From NCBI GenBank assembly GCA_963825425.1, contig CAWGTF010000011.1:124001-188000 (forward strand): 64,000 nt of DNA, given 5' to 3'. Below are positions 1 through 10,191 of the stretch, in pieces. This DNA comes from PALSA-607 sp963825425. GTDB lineage: Bacteria; Actinomycetota; Actinomycetes; Acidothermales; Acidothermaceae. The notes under the pieces are model-generated. The model was not told where the DNA came from, did no database searches, and worked only from the letters and a program-made list of their open reading frames with translations. Position 1 is the stretch's first letter, and every line of letters begins with the position of its first letter. Made by a program: the position numbers and the translations under genes.

Positions 1-108
1 TAGACTCCCGCATCCGCTTTCGTCGGTCCGACCTGTTGGGCCAACGAGTGCGCGGAGTCCACGGGTTTCTCGCTTCTGCAATGGCGCAGTGGCGGTCGAG
101 GAGGACAC

Positions 109-2456
109 ATGCTGGGGCTAGACCTGGTCAGCGCGACGAATGGCGCGGCTACCAGCGTCACGGGCGGCAACTACACGTGGGTGTGGATCGTCGCGGTTGT
201 GGCGCTACTTGCGCTCGGAGTGGCGTTCGCGCTGGTGCGCGAAGTGCTGTCGGCCGACCAAGGCACCGACAACATGAAGCGGATCGCGGGAGCGGTCCAA
301 GAGGGTGCCAGCGCCTACCTCAAGCGGCAGTTCCGAACGCTCGGCGTCTTCGCAGTCATCGTCTTCTTCCTTCTTCTGTTGCTGCCTGCCGACTCGGGCA
401 CTCAGCGCATCGGTCGGTCGCTCTTCTTCCTGGTCGGTGCTGGCTTCTCCGGCGTGACCGGCTACACCGGCATGTGGCTTGCGGTACGCGCCAACGTGCG
501 AGTCGCCGCGGCTGCTCGCAGCGGCGAATCTCGTGGCGCGATGCGTATCGCGTTTCGCACCGGTGGTGTCGCCGGCATGTTCACCGTGGGGCTCGGCTTG
601 TTCGGTGCCTGCCTCGTCGTGCTGTTCTTCCGCGCGAACGCTCCCAAGGTGCTCGAGGGCTTCGGTTTCGGCGCCGCCCTGCTTGCGATGTTCATGCGTG
701 TCGGCGGCGGCATCTTCACCAAGGCCGCCGACGTCGGAGCCGACCTCGTCGGAAAGGTCGAGCAAGGTATCCCCGAAGACGACCCGCGCAACGCAGCGAC
801 GATCGCCGACAACGTCGGCGACAACGTCGGCGACTGCGCCGGCATGGCCGCGGACCTGTTCGAGAGCTACGCCGTCACGCTCGTCGCGTCGCTGATTCTC
901 GGCAAGGCCGCGTTCGGCAACCTCGGTCTCGTCTTCCCACTCATCGTGCCGGCGATCGGCGTGCTCACCGCCGTGGTCGGCATCTTCGCGGTGTCGCCGC
1001 GTGCTGGTGACCGCAGCGGCATGACCGCGATCAACCGCGGCTTCTTCATCTCGGCGGCGTTCTCGGTGATGCTCGGTCGCGGTGCTCGCGTTCACCGAGC
1101 TGCCGTCGAAGTTCTCCGGGCTCAAGGGACTGACCAACGCGCAGATCGCGTCGCACTCGGGCAACCCGCGAGTGTTCGCGCTGATCGCGGTCGTCATCGG
1201 CATCGCGCTCGCTGCCAGTCATCCAGCAGTTGACGGGGTACTTCACCGAGACGAACCGGCGCCCGGTGCGCGACATCGGCAAGACCTCGCTCACCGGCCC
1301 GGCAACGGTGATCCTCGCCGGGATATCGGTCGGGCTCGAGTCGGCGGTGTACGCCGCGTTGATCGTCGCCGCCGCGGTCTACGGCGTGTTCTTGCTCGGC
1401 GGTGGCATCACCGTGCTGTCGCTGTTTGCGGTGGCGCTCGCAGGCACCGGCCTGCTGACGACGGTCGGCGTCATTGTCGCGATGGACACCTTCGGACCGG
1501 TCTCCGACAACGCCCAAGGCATCGCCGAGATGTCGGGTGACGTGACCGGCGAAGGCGCCGTCGTCCTGACCCAGCTCGACGCGGTCGGCAACACCACGAA
1601 GGCCATCACCAAGGGCATCGCGATCGCGACCGCGGTTCTCGCCGCGACCGCGCTGTTCGGTTCGTTCACGTCAGCGATCAGCGACGCGCTCGCGAAGGCC
1701 GGCACCTCGGCGTCCGGCCTGACCGGTATCACGGCAGCGAGCTTGTCGACCGACGTCACCTCACCGAACGTCATCGTCGGCGCGATCATCGGCGCAGCGG
1801 TCGTGTTCTTCTTCTCGGGCCTGCTCATCAGCGCGGTGGCGCGGGCGGCCGGCGCGGTCGTCTATGAGGTGCGGCGACAGTTCCGCGAGATCGTCGGAAT
1901 CATGGAGGGGACGGCGCTGCCCGAGTACGGCAAGGTCGTCGACATCGTCACCCGCGACTCGCTGCGTGAACTCGCGACGCCGGGACTGATGGCGGTGCTC
2001 GCGCCCATCGCGACCGGCTTCGCGCTCGGCGTCGGCGCGCTCGCCGGGTATCTCGTCGGCGCGATCGCCGCAGGTTCACTGATGGCGGTGTTCCTCGCGA
2101 ACTCCGGTGGCGCGTGGGACAACGCCAAGAAGCTGGTCGAGGAAGGCAAGCACGGCGGCAAGGGCTCGCCCGCGCATGAGGCGACGATCATCGGCGACAC
2201 CGTCGGTGACCCTTTCAAGGACACCGCCGGCCCGGCTATCAACCCGCTGCTCAAGGTGATGAACCTGGTCGCTTTGCTGATCGCGCCGCTGATCGTCCGG
2301 TACTCCGTCGGTGTGCATCACAATGCGCCGCTGCGCATCGCGATCGCGGTGGTCGCCTTCGCGATCATCGTCGGGGCCGTGGTGATCTCCAAGCGCCGCC
2401 CCGTCGCGGTCGGCGCGGGCGAGGACGAGGCCACGCCTTCCACACTCGTCGCCTAG
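109..2456 (+). CDS. hppA: K+-insensitive membrane-bound proton-pumping pyrophosphatase (frame-broken)
   Basis: Integral membrane pump that hydrolyses cytosolic pyrophosphate and exports protons. The substrate site is visible as DVGADLVGK and DNVGDNVGDCAGMAAD in the first third, with a second acidic cluster (GDTVGDPFKDTAGPAINP) near the C-terminus. The motif GNTTKA, with Lys where K+-dependent enzymes have Ala, marks the K+-independent class. More than a dozen hydrophobic segments and about 780 residues fit the family. The ATG at 109 follows a GAGGAGG ribosome-binding site. The reading frame changes near 1077 and again near 1213, each as if one base were extra, and the protein is continuous when the three segments are joined. 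No motif is lost, so I treat this as sequence error. It is followed after 116 bp by topA in the same direction. Confidence 0.95.
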
Positions 2457-2572
2457 CCTCGCCTGAATTGGCGCCGACGCGGGGTCGGTCGCCCGGCTGA
2501 GGGTGCCGAGCGGTTACGGTGGCTCGGGGATAGACCCCGAAGCAACCCCTGCCCGATGAGGAGCACCCTGTA

Positions 2573-5347
2573 GTGGCGCGCGCCAAGACCTCCGCTGGAT
2601 CCGACGACGACACCCGCCGTCTGGTCATCGTGGAGTCGCCAGCCAAGGCGAAGACCATCGCCGGGTACCTGGGCGGCAATTACATCGTGGAGTCGAGCAT
2701 CGGGCACATTCGCGACCTGCCGACGTCCGCCGCCGACATCCCTGCCAAGTACAAGAAGGAAGCCTGGGCCCGCCTCGGCGTCGACGTTGACCACGGGTTC
2801 GAGCCGCTGTACGTGGTCAATGCGGACAAGCGCCAGCAGGTCGCCAAGCTGAAGGCCGCGCTCGCCGGCGTCGACGAGCTTTACCTGGCGACTGACGAGG
2901 ACCGCGAAGGCGAAGCCATCGCGTGGCACCTGCTCGAGGTCCTCAACCCGAAGGTGCCCGTTCACCGGATGGTCTTCCACGAGATCACCCGCGACGCTAT
3001 TCGCGAAGCCGCGCAGCATCCCCGAGAGCTCGACCAGGCACTCGTCGACGCACAGGAGACCCGGCGGATTCTCGACCGGCTCTACGGCTACGAAGTCAGC
3101 CCGGTGCTGTGGAAGAAAGTGATGCCGCGGCTGTCAGCCGGTCGGGTGCAAAGCGTGGCCACCCGCATGGTCGTCGACCGCGAGCGCGACCGCATCGCGT
3201 TTCGCAGCGCGTCCTACTGGGACATCACCGCGATCTTCGACACGACGCCGACCTTCGAGGCCACCCTCGCCGCGGTCGACGGCCAGCGCGTCGCGCAGGG
3301 CCGCGACTTCGACTCCCTCGGCACCCTGAAGACAACGAACCTGGTGCACCTCGACGAGGCCTATGCCACCGAACTGGCAACGGGCCTTCGCAACACCGAG
3401 TTCGTGGTGCGCAGCGTCGAGAGCAAGCCGTACCGGCGCAGCCCAGCAGCCCCCTTCATGACGAGCACGCTGCAACAAGAGGCGAGCCGCAAGCTTCGGT
3501 TCAGCAGCCAGACCACGATGCGAATCGCCCAGCGGCTGTACGAGAACGGCCACATCACCTACATGCGCACCGACTCGACGACGCTGAGCGAGACGGCATT
3601 GAACGCGGCCCGCAATCAGGTGCGCGAGCTCTACGGGAGCGAGTTCTTGCCCGACGTCCCGCGCAGGTATGAGAAGAAGGTCAAGAACGCGCAGGAGGCG
3701 CACGAGGCGATCCGGCCCAGTGGCGACAGGTTCGCCACCCCTGGCGAGCTCGCGGGGCAGGTCACCGGCGACGAGGCCCGCCTGTACGAGCTGATCTGGC
3801 AGCGCACGGTCGCCTCGCAGATGACTGACGCCACTGGCCACACGGTGACCATGCGTCTGGGTGGCACTACCCGGCCAGACGTGACAACGCGACGCACGAT
3901 GCGGAGTTCTCGGCGTCCGGCACGGTGATCGTGCATCAGGGTTTCTTGAAGGTCTACGTCGAGAGCACCGACGACGACGCCGGCGACGACACGAGCGAGC
4001 GCCGGCTGCCGAACCTGTCCGAGGGTGACACCGCGCGGGCGACGTCGCTCGAACCGGTCGGGCACACGACGAACCCGCCGGCGCGCTACACCGAGGCGAG
4101 CCTGGTCAGGGCGCTGGAGGAACGCGGCATCGGGCGCCCGAGCACGTTCGCCAGCATCATGGGCACGATTCTTGATCGCGGCTACGTGTTCAAGAAGGGC
4201 AGCGCGCTGGTCCCGACGTTCCTCGCGTTCGCGGTCGTGCAGTTGCTCGAGCGGCACTTCGGCGACCTTGTCGACTACGACTTCACCGCCGAGATGGAAG
4301 AAGACCTCGACCGCATCGCCGATGGCGAGACAGCGCGGACGGCGTGGCTGACCCATTTCTATTTCGGCGGCCCACTCGACGGGGTCGGCGGGGTAGGCGC
4401 CAAGGGCGGTCCGGGCGACGACCACCCCGGCCTCAAGGCAATGGTCAACGACCGGCTCGGCGAGATCGACGCGAGAGACGTCAGCTCGTTCCCGCTCGGT
4501 GACTCGGGCATCGTCGTGCGCGTCGGCCGCTACGGCACCTACCTCGAGCGCGATGGCCAGCGCGCGAACCTGCCCGACGGGATCGCGCCCGACGAGGTCA
4601 CGGAGGAGTACGCACAGGCGTTGCTCGACAAGCCGAGCGGTGACCGCGCCGCTGGGCATCGACCCGATCTCTGGTCGCGAACTCGTCGCGAAGGACGGTC
4701 GCTACGGCCCCTACGTCACCGAGATCCTGCCCGAGGAGTCGAAGCTCAAGCCGCGCACCGCGAGCCTGTTCCAGTCGATGTCGCTCGACACCGTCACCAT
4801 CGACGACGCCCTGCGGCTGTTGACGTTGCCGCGCATTCTCGGCGAGGTCGACGGCGACGAGGTGGTCGCCAGCAACGGGCGTTACGGGCCCTACGTCAAG
4901 AAGGGCTCCGACACGCGGTCGATCGACAACGAGGAGCAACTGCTCACCATCAGCCTGCAGCAGGCGCTCGAGGTGCTTGCCCAGCCGAAGCCGCGCGGAC
5001 GCCGAGCGGCGGCCGCCGGTCCGCTGCGTGAGCTCGGTGTCGATCCGGCAAACAGCAAGCCAGTCGTCGTCCGCGACGGTCGTTTCGGCCCGTACGTGAC
5101 CGACGGCGAGACCAACGCCACCCTTCGCAAGGGCGACGACGTCGCCGCCATCACGCTCGAACGCGCGTCTGAGCTGCTGGCCGACAAGCGGGCGCGCGGC
5201 CCGGCACCGAAGAAGGCCGCGGCGCGCAGGCCAGAAGCCCGAGAAGACCGCGAGCAAGACGCGCGAGCAAGACCGCGAGCAAGACGGCGGCGCAAGAAGT
5301 CCGCCGCCCGCAAGACGGCCAAGAAGGCGGCCACGAAGCGGACCTGA
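2573..5347 (+). CDS. topA: DNA topoisomerase I, type IA (frame-broken)
   Basis: Relaxes negative supercoils by cutting one strand through a 5'-phosphotyrosine. The TOPRIM domain starts with RLVIVESPAKAKTIAGYLG and carries the acidic ATDEDREGEAIAWHL. The catalytic tyrosine lies in HITYMRTDST, and EAHEAIRPS follows. The C-terminal part has four repeats of the GRYGPYV type (GRYGTYL, GRYGPYV, GRYGPYV, GRFGPYV), then a Lys/Ala/Arg-rich tail typical of actinobacterial TopA. The GTG at 2573 follows an AGGAG. The frame changes near 3880 and 4645. The basic tail (about 5230-5300) probably holds further compensating indels, since a neighbouring frame there reads as a more regular Ala/Ser/Lys/Thr repeat. 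Total length of about 925 residues fits the family. Confidence 0.95.
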
Positions 5348-5465
5348 CGCCGCGGGCGCGAGATACTGGCGTGTCCGGCGGTGCGAGTTCAGGCCGCTAT
5401 CGGTTCCGGCACCCGGCCGCGACCGGTTCCGGCACCAAACTGTTGCGGTTCCCGGCAGTGGGGAG

Positions 5466-7627
5466 TTGGCCATCTCCGAGCGAGTCTCCGGCGCGGTGCC
5501 GCCCCCGGCTCCGCTCGTCGAGGCTGCCCGGACCGCGGCCGGAGAGGTCGGCGGCTTTCGCGGGGTGCTCGCGATCAAGGCGTTCCGCAAACTGTGGATC
5601 GCGCTGTCGCTGTCGAGCTTCGGTGACTGGCTCGGCTTCCTTGCTCAGACCGCACTGGCGCGCCGAACTCGCGGCCGGTCACACCTACCTCGTGCAGAAC
5701 TCGTCGGTGGGCCTCGTCGTCTTCGTGCGGCTGCTCCCCGCCGTCCTGCTTGCTCCGCTGGCTGGCGCGTTCGCGGACCGACTCGACCGACGACTCACGA
5801 TGGTCATCGCCGACATCGGCCGGTTCTCGCTCTACGTCGTCGATTCCCATCGTGCACACGCTGTGGTGGCTGTTCATCGCGACGTTCCTGATCGAGACGC
5901 TGAGCCTGTTCTGGATTCCGGCCAAGGAAGCCACGGTGCCGAACCTGGTGCCGCGCGACCAACTCGAGCAGGCCAACCAGCTGAGCCTGCTGACGACGTA
6001 CGGATCCGCGCCGGTGGCCGCTCTCGTGTTCGCGCTGCTCTCACTGTTCACCGGCGTGCTCGGTCACGCGTTGCCGTTCTTCACCACGAACCGGATCGAC
6101 CTGGCTCTGTATTTCGACGCGTCGACGTTCCTCGTGTCGGCGGGCACGATCTTCACCCTGCGTGAGGTCTCCCACCAGGGCGGACGCCGACGGCGCGCCG
6201 AGCTCGAGAACGGGGTCGCCGGCGACGTGGTGCCGATCTCGCAACCCAGCGTGATCCGAGCGATCGCCGAAGGCTGGCAGTTCATCGGCCAGACGAAGGT
6301 CGTGCGCGGCCTGGTCGTCGGCATGCTCGGCGCGTTCGCGGCCGCCGGCGTGGTCGTCGGGCTGGCAAAGCGGTACACGCTCGACCTCGGTGGTGGTGAC
6401 CCCGCGTACGGCGCGATGTTCGGGTCGGTGTTCGTGGGCCTCGCCGTCGGCATGTTCCTGGGCCCGAAGTTCTTCCGCCGGCTGTCGAGGCGGCGGCTGT
6501 TCGGGGTCGCGATCACGGCGTCGGGATTGACGCTCGCGTTGACCGCGATCGTCCACAACCTCGTGCTCGTGGTGCTCGGGGCGCTGGTTATGGGCGCATT
6601 CTCTGGTGTGGCTTGGGTAACCGGATACACCTTGCTCGGCCTCGAAGTCGAGGACGAGAAGCGCGGCCGCACGTGGGCCACGTTGCAGTCGCTGATGCAG
6701 GTCGACCTGCTCCTCATGGTTGCCGCCGGTCCGTTCATCTCCGGGGCGATCGGGAGTACACGCTCTCCACATCACCAAACGCGTCGTGCTGCGCCAAGAC
6801 GGCGCGGCATTCACCTTGCTCGGTGCGGGAATCATCGCCTCCGTCGTCGGCGTGGTCGCCTACCGTCAGATGGACGATCGCGATGTGCCGCTGTGGCGCG
6901 ATCTGCTCGGTGCACTGCGCGGCTGGCATCCGCTGGAGGGCCGTGGCGTGACGACGGGATTGTTCGTGGCGTTCGAGGGTGGCGAAGGCGCGGGCAAGTC
7001 GACGCAGAGCAAGCTGCTCGCGTCGTGGCTGACCGAACGCGGGTACGAAGTCGTGACGACGCGCGAGCCCGGTGCGACCGCGATCGGCCGCCAACTGCGG
7101 CATCTGCTGCTCGATCCCGACAACGGCGAGATCGCGCCGCGGGCCGAGGCGCTGCTGTACGCGGCCGACCGCGCGCAACACGTGGCCACCGTGATCCGGC
7201 CGGCGCTCGCGCGCGGGGCCGTGGTCGTCAGTGACCGCTACGTCGATTCTTCGCTGGCCTACCAGGGCGTCGGCCGCTCGCTGTCGATCGCCGAGATCGA
7301 GCGGCTCTCGCAGTTCGCCACGTCGGGATTGCGACCCGACGTGACGGTGCTGCTCGACGTCCCGGTCACTGAAGGCTTGGGCCGAACGCTCGCTTCGCGA
7401 CGAGCTCCCCGACCGGCTTGAAGCCGAGTCGGGCGCATTTCACGAGCGGGTGCGGGAGGCATTTCGCGAACTGGCGGAGGACTCACCCGACCGCTATCTC
7501 GTCATCGATGCGAGCTCTGCCGGCCGAGACGATTCACCAGCTGATCGTGCGGCGGATTGCCGACTTCGTGCCCGAGCTATCACCGGACTTGCAGCCGACA
7601 GTGCAACTGAAAGTCGGCCGCCGGTGA
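5466..7627 (+). CDS. tmk: MFS-type membrane domain fused to thymidylate kinase (frame-broken)
   Basis: The first part (to about 6945) is a 10-12-segment major-facilitator-like domain (for example HTLWWLFIATFLIETLSLFW and the ADRLDRRLTMVIADIGRFS loop). The second is dTMP kinase, which phosphorylates dTMP in dTTP synthesis: P-loop FEGGEGAGKSTQ, TREPGATAIGRQLRHLLLD and DRYVDSSLAYQGVGR. No stop separates the two, and MFS-TMK fusions are known in actinobacteria, so I annotate one protein of about 720 residues. A GTG at 6948 could serve as an internal start for a free kinase. Frame changes are near 5663, 5842, 6755, 7393 and 7512. The TTG start at 5466 lacks a well-spaced ribosome-binding site and is uncertain. 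The stop overlaps the holB start as GTGA. Confidence 0.85.
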
Positions 7628-8931
7628 GCGTGTTCGACGACCTGGTCGGCCAGGAGCGCGTGGTCGCGTTGTTGCGATCGGTGGCCATCTCCGCCGCCGA
7701 ACTTGCGTGGGCCGGCGACTTGGGCGGCAACCTCTTCGGTGCTCTCGAGGACGTACCCGCGGTCTTACCCGACGCGGCTGCGGCCACCGCGCCTGGTGCT
7801 GCGATGACGCACGCCTGGTTGTTCACCGGTCCGCCGGGCTCGGGTCGGTCGGTTGCGGCGCGCGCGTTCGCGGCCGCCTTGCAATGCACGGCCGCGATGA
7901 ACGGCGGTGGCGAGATCGAGCCCGGCTGCGGTGTTTGTTTGGGTTGCCACACGGTGCTCGCGGGCACGCATGCCGACGTCGAAATCGTTGCGCCGCAAGG
8001 GTTATCTCTTGGTGTGCGAGAGGCTCGCGACCTTGTCAGTCGGGCCGCGCTCGCGCCGTCCGGTGGGCATTGGCAGGTCATCGTGATCGAGGACGCCGAC
8101 CGGCTCACCGAGGGCGCCGCGAACGTGTTGCTGAAGGCGATCGAGGAGCCGGCACCGCGCACGGTGTGGCTGCTGTGCGTGCCGTCCGCGGAAGACCTCG
8201 TCGTGACGATTCGCTCGCGTTGCCGCGTGGTCGCGCTGCGTACTCCGCCGACCGATGCGGTCGCGTCGGTGCTCGTCTTGCGCGACGGCGTTCCTCCTGC
8301 GATGGCGGAGTTTGCGGCCCGCGCGGCGCAAGGACACGTCGGGCGGGCCCGACGGCTCGCGACCGATGAAGCGGCGCGGTCGCGGCGGCACGAGGTGTTG
8401 CAGTTGCCGTCGGCGCTCGCCGACGTCGGAGGCTGCCTTGCGGCCGCCGGTGCGCTGGTCAAGGCCGTAGGCGTCGAGTCGGCGGAGGTGACGTCGGCGC
8501 TCGACGAGGCCGAAACCACGTCCTACAAAGAAGCCTTCGGCGAAGGCGGGACGGCGACCGGGCTCGGTCGCGGCGCCGCTGGCGGTGGGGGTGCTGCTCG
8601 GGGCGCGCTGCGGTCGGCGGCGGCCGCACTGAAGGATCTCGAGGGCCGGCAGAAGTCGCGCGCTACTCGAACGCAGCGAGACGCGCTCGACCGGGCGCTG
8701 ACCGACCTCGCGGGGTTTTACCGCGACGTGCTCGTCGTGCAGTTGGGAGCCGCCGTCGACATCGCGAACATCGACGAGTCGGCCGCCATCTCGGCGCTGG
8801 CCGCTTCGTCGGCTGCCGAGTCGACCGTGCGCCGGTTGTCGGCCGTGCTGGCGTGCCGCACGTCACTCGACGCGAACGCGAATCCGCTGCTGACGGTTGA
8901 GGCACTCACGCTAGCCCTGCGCGCCGGCTAA
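7624..8931 (+). CDS. holB: DNA polymerase III delta' subunit
   Basis: Clamp-loader AAA+ subunit. The start FDDLVGQERVVALLR, the P-loop variant GPPGSGRS (Arg replaces the usual Lys, common in delta'), a Cys-rich zinc insertion (CGVCLGCH), VIVIEDADRLTEGAANVLLK (Walker B) and IEEPAPRTVWLL are all visible. The reading frame is intact over 435 residues, unlike the neighbouring genes. A Gly/Ala-rich linker (GLGRGAAGGGGAARGAL) precedes the C-terminal helical domain. The GTG start overlaps the tmk stop, so translation is probably coupled. A GC-rich tandem repeat follows directly. Confidence 0.93.
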   Translation: MSVFDDLVGQERVVALLRSVAISAAELAWAGDLGGNLFGALEDVPAVLPDAAAATAPGAAMTHAWLFTGPPGSGRSVAARAFAAALQCTAAMNGGGEIEPGCGVCLGCHTVLAGTHADVEIVAPQGLSLGVREARDLVSRAALAPSGGHWQVIVIEDADRLTEGAANVLLKAIEEPAPRTVWLLCVPSAEDLVVTIRSRCRVVALRTPPTDAVASVLVLRDGVPPAMAEFAARAAQGHVGRARRLATDEAARSRRHEVLQLPSALADVGGCLAAAGALVKAVGVESAEVTSALDEAETTSYKEAFGEGGTATGLGRGAAGGGGAARGALRSAAAALKDLEGRQKSRATRTQRDALDRALTDLAGFYRDVLVVQLGAAVDIANIDESAAISALAASSAAESTVRRLSAVLACRTSLDANANPLLTVEALTLALRAG

Positions 8932-8961
8932 CTCGACGTCCGCCTGTTTTCCCGCCGCACC

Positions 8962-9033
8962 CTCCCGCCGTCCCGCCCGCTCCCGCCGTCCCGCCCGCTC
9001 CCGCCGTCCCGCCCGCTCCCGCCGTCCCGCCCG
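8962..9033. repeat. Four perfect copies of an 18-bp tandem repeat
   Basis: The unit CTCCCGCCGTCCCGCCCG is repeated four times without mismatch, 30 bp after the holB stop. On the minus strand it would read as R-A-G-R-R-E repeats, but no supported gene covers it. It behaves like a minisatellite and may vary in copy number between strains. Confidence 0.95.
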
Positions 9034-9041
9034 CTCTTTCC

Positions 9042-9103
9042 GTCGAGTGAAGGAATTTGGCGGCACTTCAGCGCTCGGATGCGACCGAATTCCTACACTC
9101 GAC
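9042..9103. repeat. 62-bp palindromic repeat, copy 1
   Basis: The left arm GTCGAGTGAAGGAATT (9042-9057) pairs with AATTCCTACACTCGAC (9088-9103) with one mismatch, around a 30-bp centre. The same element recurs at 10107-10168 in the same orientation with 59 of 62 bases identical. The two copies bracket the 9123-10037 gene. A REP-like or small non-autonomous mobile element would look like this. Confidence 0.9.
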
Positions 9104-9122
9104 GCGAGAACGAGTCGGGGCG

Positions 9123-10037
9123 TTACCTGTTGTAGCCCGAGAGCTTCCACTCATCTAGCCAGCCTTGTACTGCGCGCGCGTCGATGGGCAGCCCGAGGGC
9201 GCGCTGGTAGTCGACGACGATCTGCTGCGGTGTGTGAAAGAGTTCACGCGCTGTGTAGGGAAACACTTCGTAACCGGCGGCTCGCAGGTCGCGCCACCTC
9301 TTGACGTCGCGAGCATGGACTACGGGCTCGTCGTGACCGCTGCCGTCGTATTCAAATGCGGCGCGAACGCCGTTGGCTTTGAGGTCCATACGCGCGACGA
9401 AAGCGCCAAAGTCGTCGAACGCCTTGAACTGCGGTGTTGGCGCGGGTAGGCCGGACAACACGATCAGCAGCCGCATCAGCGTCTCCATGGGCGACTCACT
9501 GCGACCATCGCTGAGCTCGAGTGCCCGCCGATATCGGGTGATCCCACGCACACCGCGGTCGTATGCGCGCGCCCTGAGTTGCTCAAGAGTGCATGTCCGC
9601 TTCTTCAACGCTGCGTCAATCACGACGACGAGATCGATCAGCGGAAGCTGGCCTGCCAGGTCGAGGATCGTGCGGACCGGCGACGTCAGCGCAATGCCGT
9701 CGACCTCGCGCACGTCCGCAGGGTCGATCACCCGCCGATGGCACCGGACGCCTGCGCGTTTGATGACAGCTCCCGGTGCGACAGAAATGTCGATAACCGC
9801 AACTGTTACGCGCGGCAGCCACCATTCGTAGAAAGCTGCCGCGGACTGGTCGCTGATGAGTACGGGAACTCGAGCAACCGCCGTCAGCGCGCGGTAGACC
9901 ATGCAGACGTCGCCTACGGTTTCGCGCTCGATCCGAACCCCATTGAACGGAGCGACCCAGCGCTTGGTGCGAAGTTGGCCGCGACTCAAGCCAGCTGCCG
10001 CGGAGAGACGCGTCGGGATCGGTTCGGCCTTGCCCAT
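9123..10037 (-). CDS. DUF559-like (Vsr/PD-(D/E)XK-fold) protein with AbiEi-type N-terminal region
   Basis: A 304-residue protein. The N-terminal two thirds resemble the helix-turn-helix and AbiEi-like antitoxin region often found in this actinobacterial family (PTRLSAAAGLSRGQLRTKRW, then LTSPVRTILDLAGQ). The C-terminal third has an endonuclease-like fold: ESPMETLMRLL, FVARMDLKANGVRAAFEYDG and DVKRWRDLRAAGYEVFPY, where the acidic residues of the MDL...EYDG segment match the usual active-site layout. Its biological role is unknown in most hosts, although mismatch-repair-like nuclease or phage-defence functions are discussed. It sits alone on the minus strand between two near-identical palindromic repeats and interrupts a run of plus-strand housekeeping genes. 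Family assignment is by motif recognition; activity is not shown. Confidence 0.7.
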   Translation of the reverse strand: MGKAEPIPTRLSAAAGLSRGQLRTKRWVAPFNGVRIERETVGDVCMVYRALTAVARVPVLISDQSAAAFYEWWLPRVTVAVIDISVAPGAVIKRAGVRCHRRVIDPADVREVDGIALTSPVRTILDLAGQLPLIDLVVVIDAALKKRTCTLEQLRARAYDRGVRGITRYRRALELSDGRSESPMETLMRLLIVLSGLPAPTPQFKAFDDFGAFVARMDLKANGVRAAFEYDGSGHDEPVVHARDVKRWRDLRAAGYEVFPYTARELFHTPQQIVVDYQRALGLPIDARAVQGWLDEWKLSGYNR

Positions 10038-10106
10038 CCACGATTGTCTGTGCTCCTCACGGCCGCGTTAGCTGACGAACGGCAATCTGTGGACGAGTTT
10101 CCTTTC

Positions 10107-10168
10107 GTCGAGTGCAGGAATTTGGCGGCACTTCAGCGTTCGGATGCGACCGAATTCCTGCACTCGAC
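10107..10168. repeat. 62-bp palindromic repeat, copy 2
   Basis: The arms GTCGAGTGCAGGAATT (10107-10122) and AATTCCTGCACTCGAC (10153-10168) are a perfect 16-bp inverted repeat. The 30-bp centre differs from copy 1 at a single base. It lies 69 bp upstream of the start of the DUF559-like gene and 23 bp after the end of the patatin gene. Confidence 0.92.
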
Positions 10169-10191
10169 GCGAAGCGGCGACGGCGAGCGGG

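Noticed and set aside
205..1203. Long minus-strand ORF opposite hppA
   Set aside because: Its translation is Arg/Asp/His-rich with no motif, and it mirrors the codon pattern of the conserved pyrophosphatase; it is a GC-rich shadow frame.
109..2456. hppA, topA, coxA and others as pseudogenes
   Set aside because: All catalytic motifs are intact across the frames, and simultaneous decay of essential genes is implausible; sequence error explains it better.
8911..9150. Minus-strand ORF with RAGRRE repeats
   Set aside because: It only translates the 18-bp minisatellite and half of the palindrome; no start or coding character.
9123..10037. Insertion sequence with the palindromes as terminal repeats
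   Set aside because: No transposase motif (DDE or HUH) is seen, and the two repeats are direct copies of a palindrome, not IS-type ends with target duplications; recorded as a cassette only.
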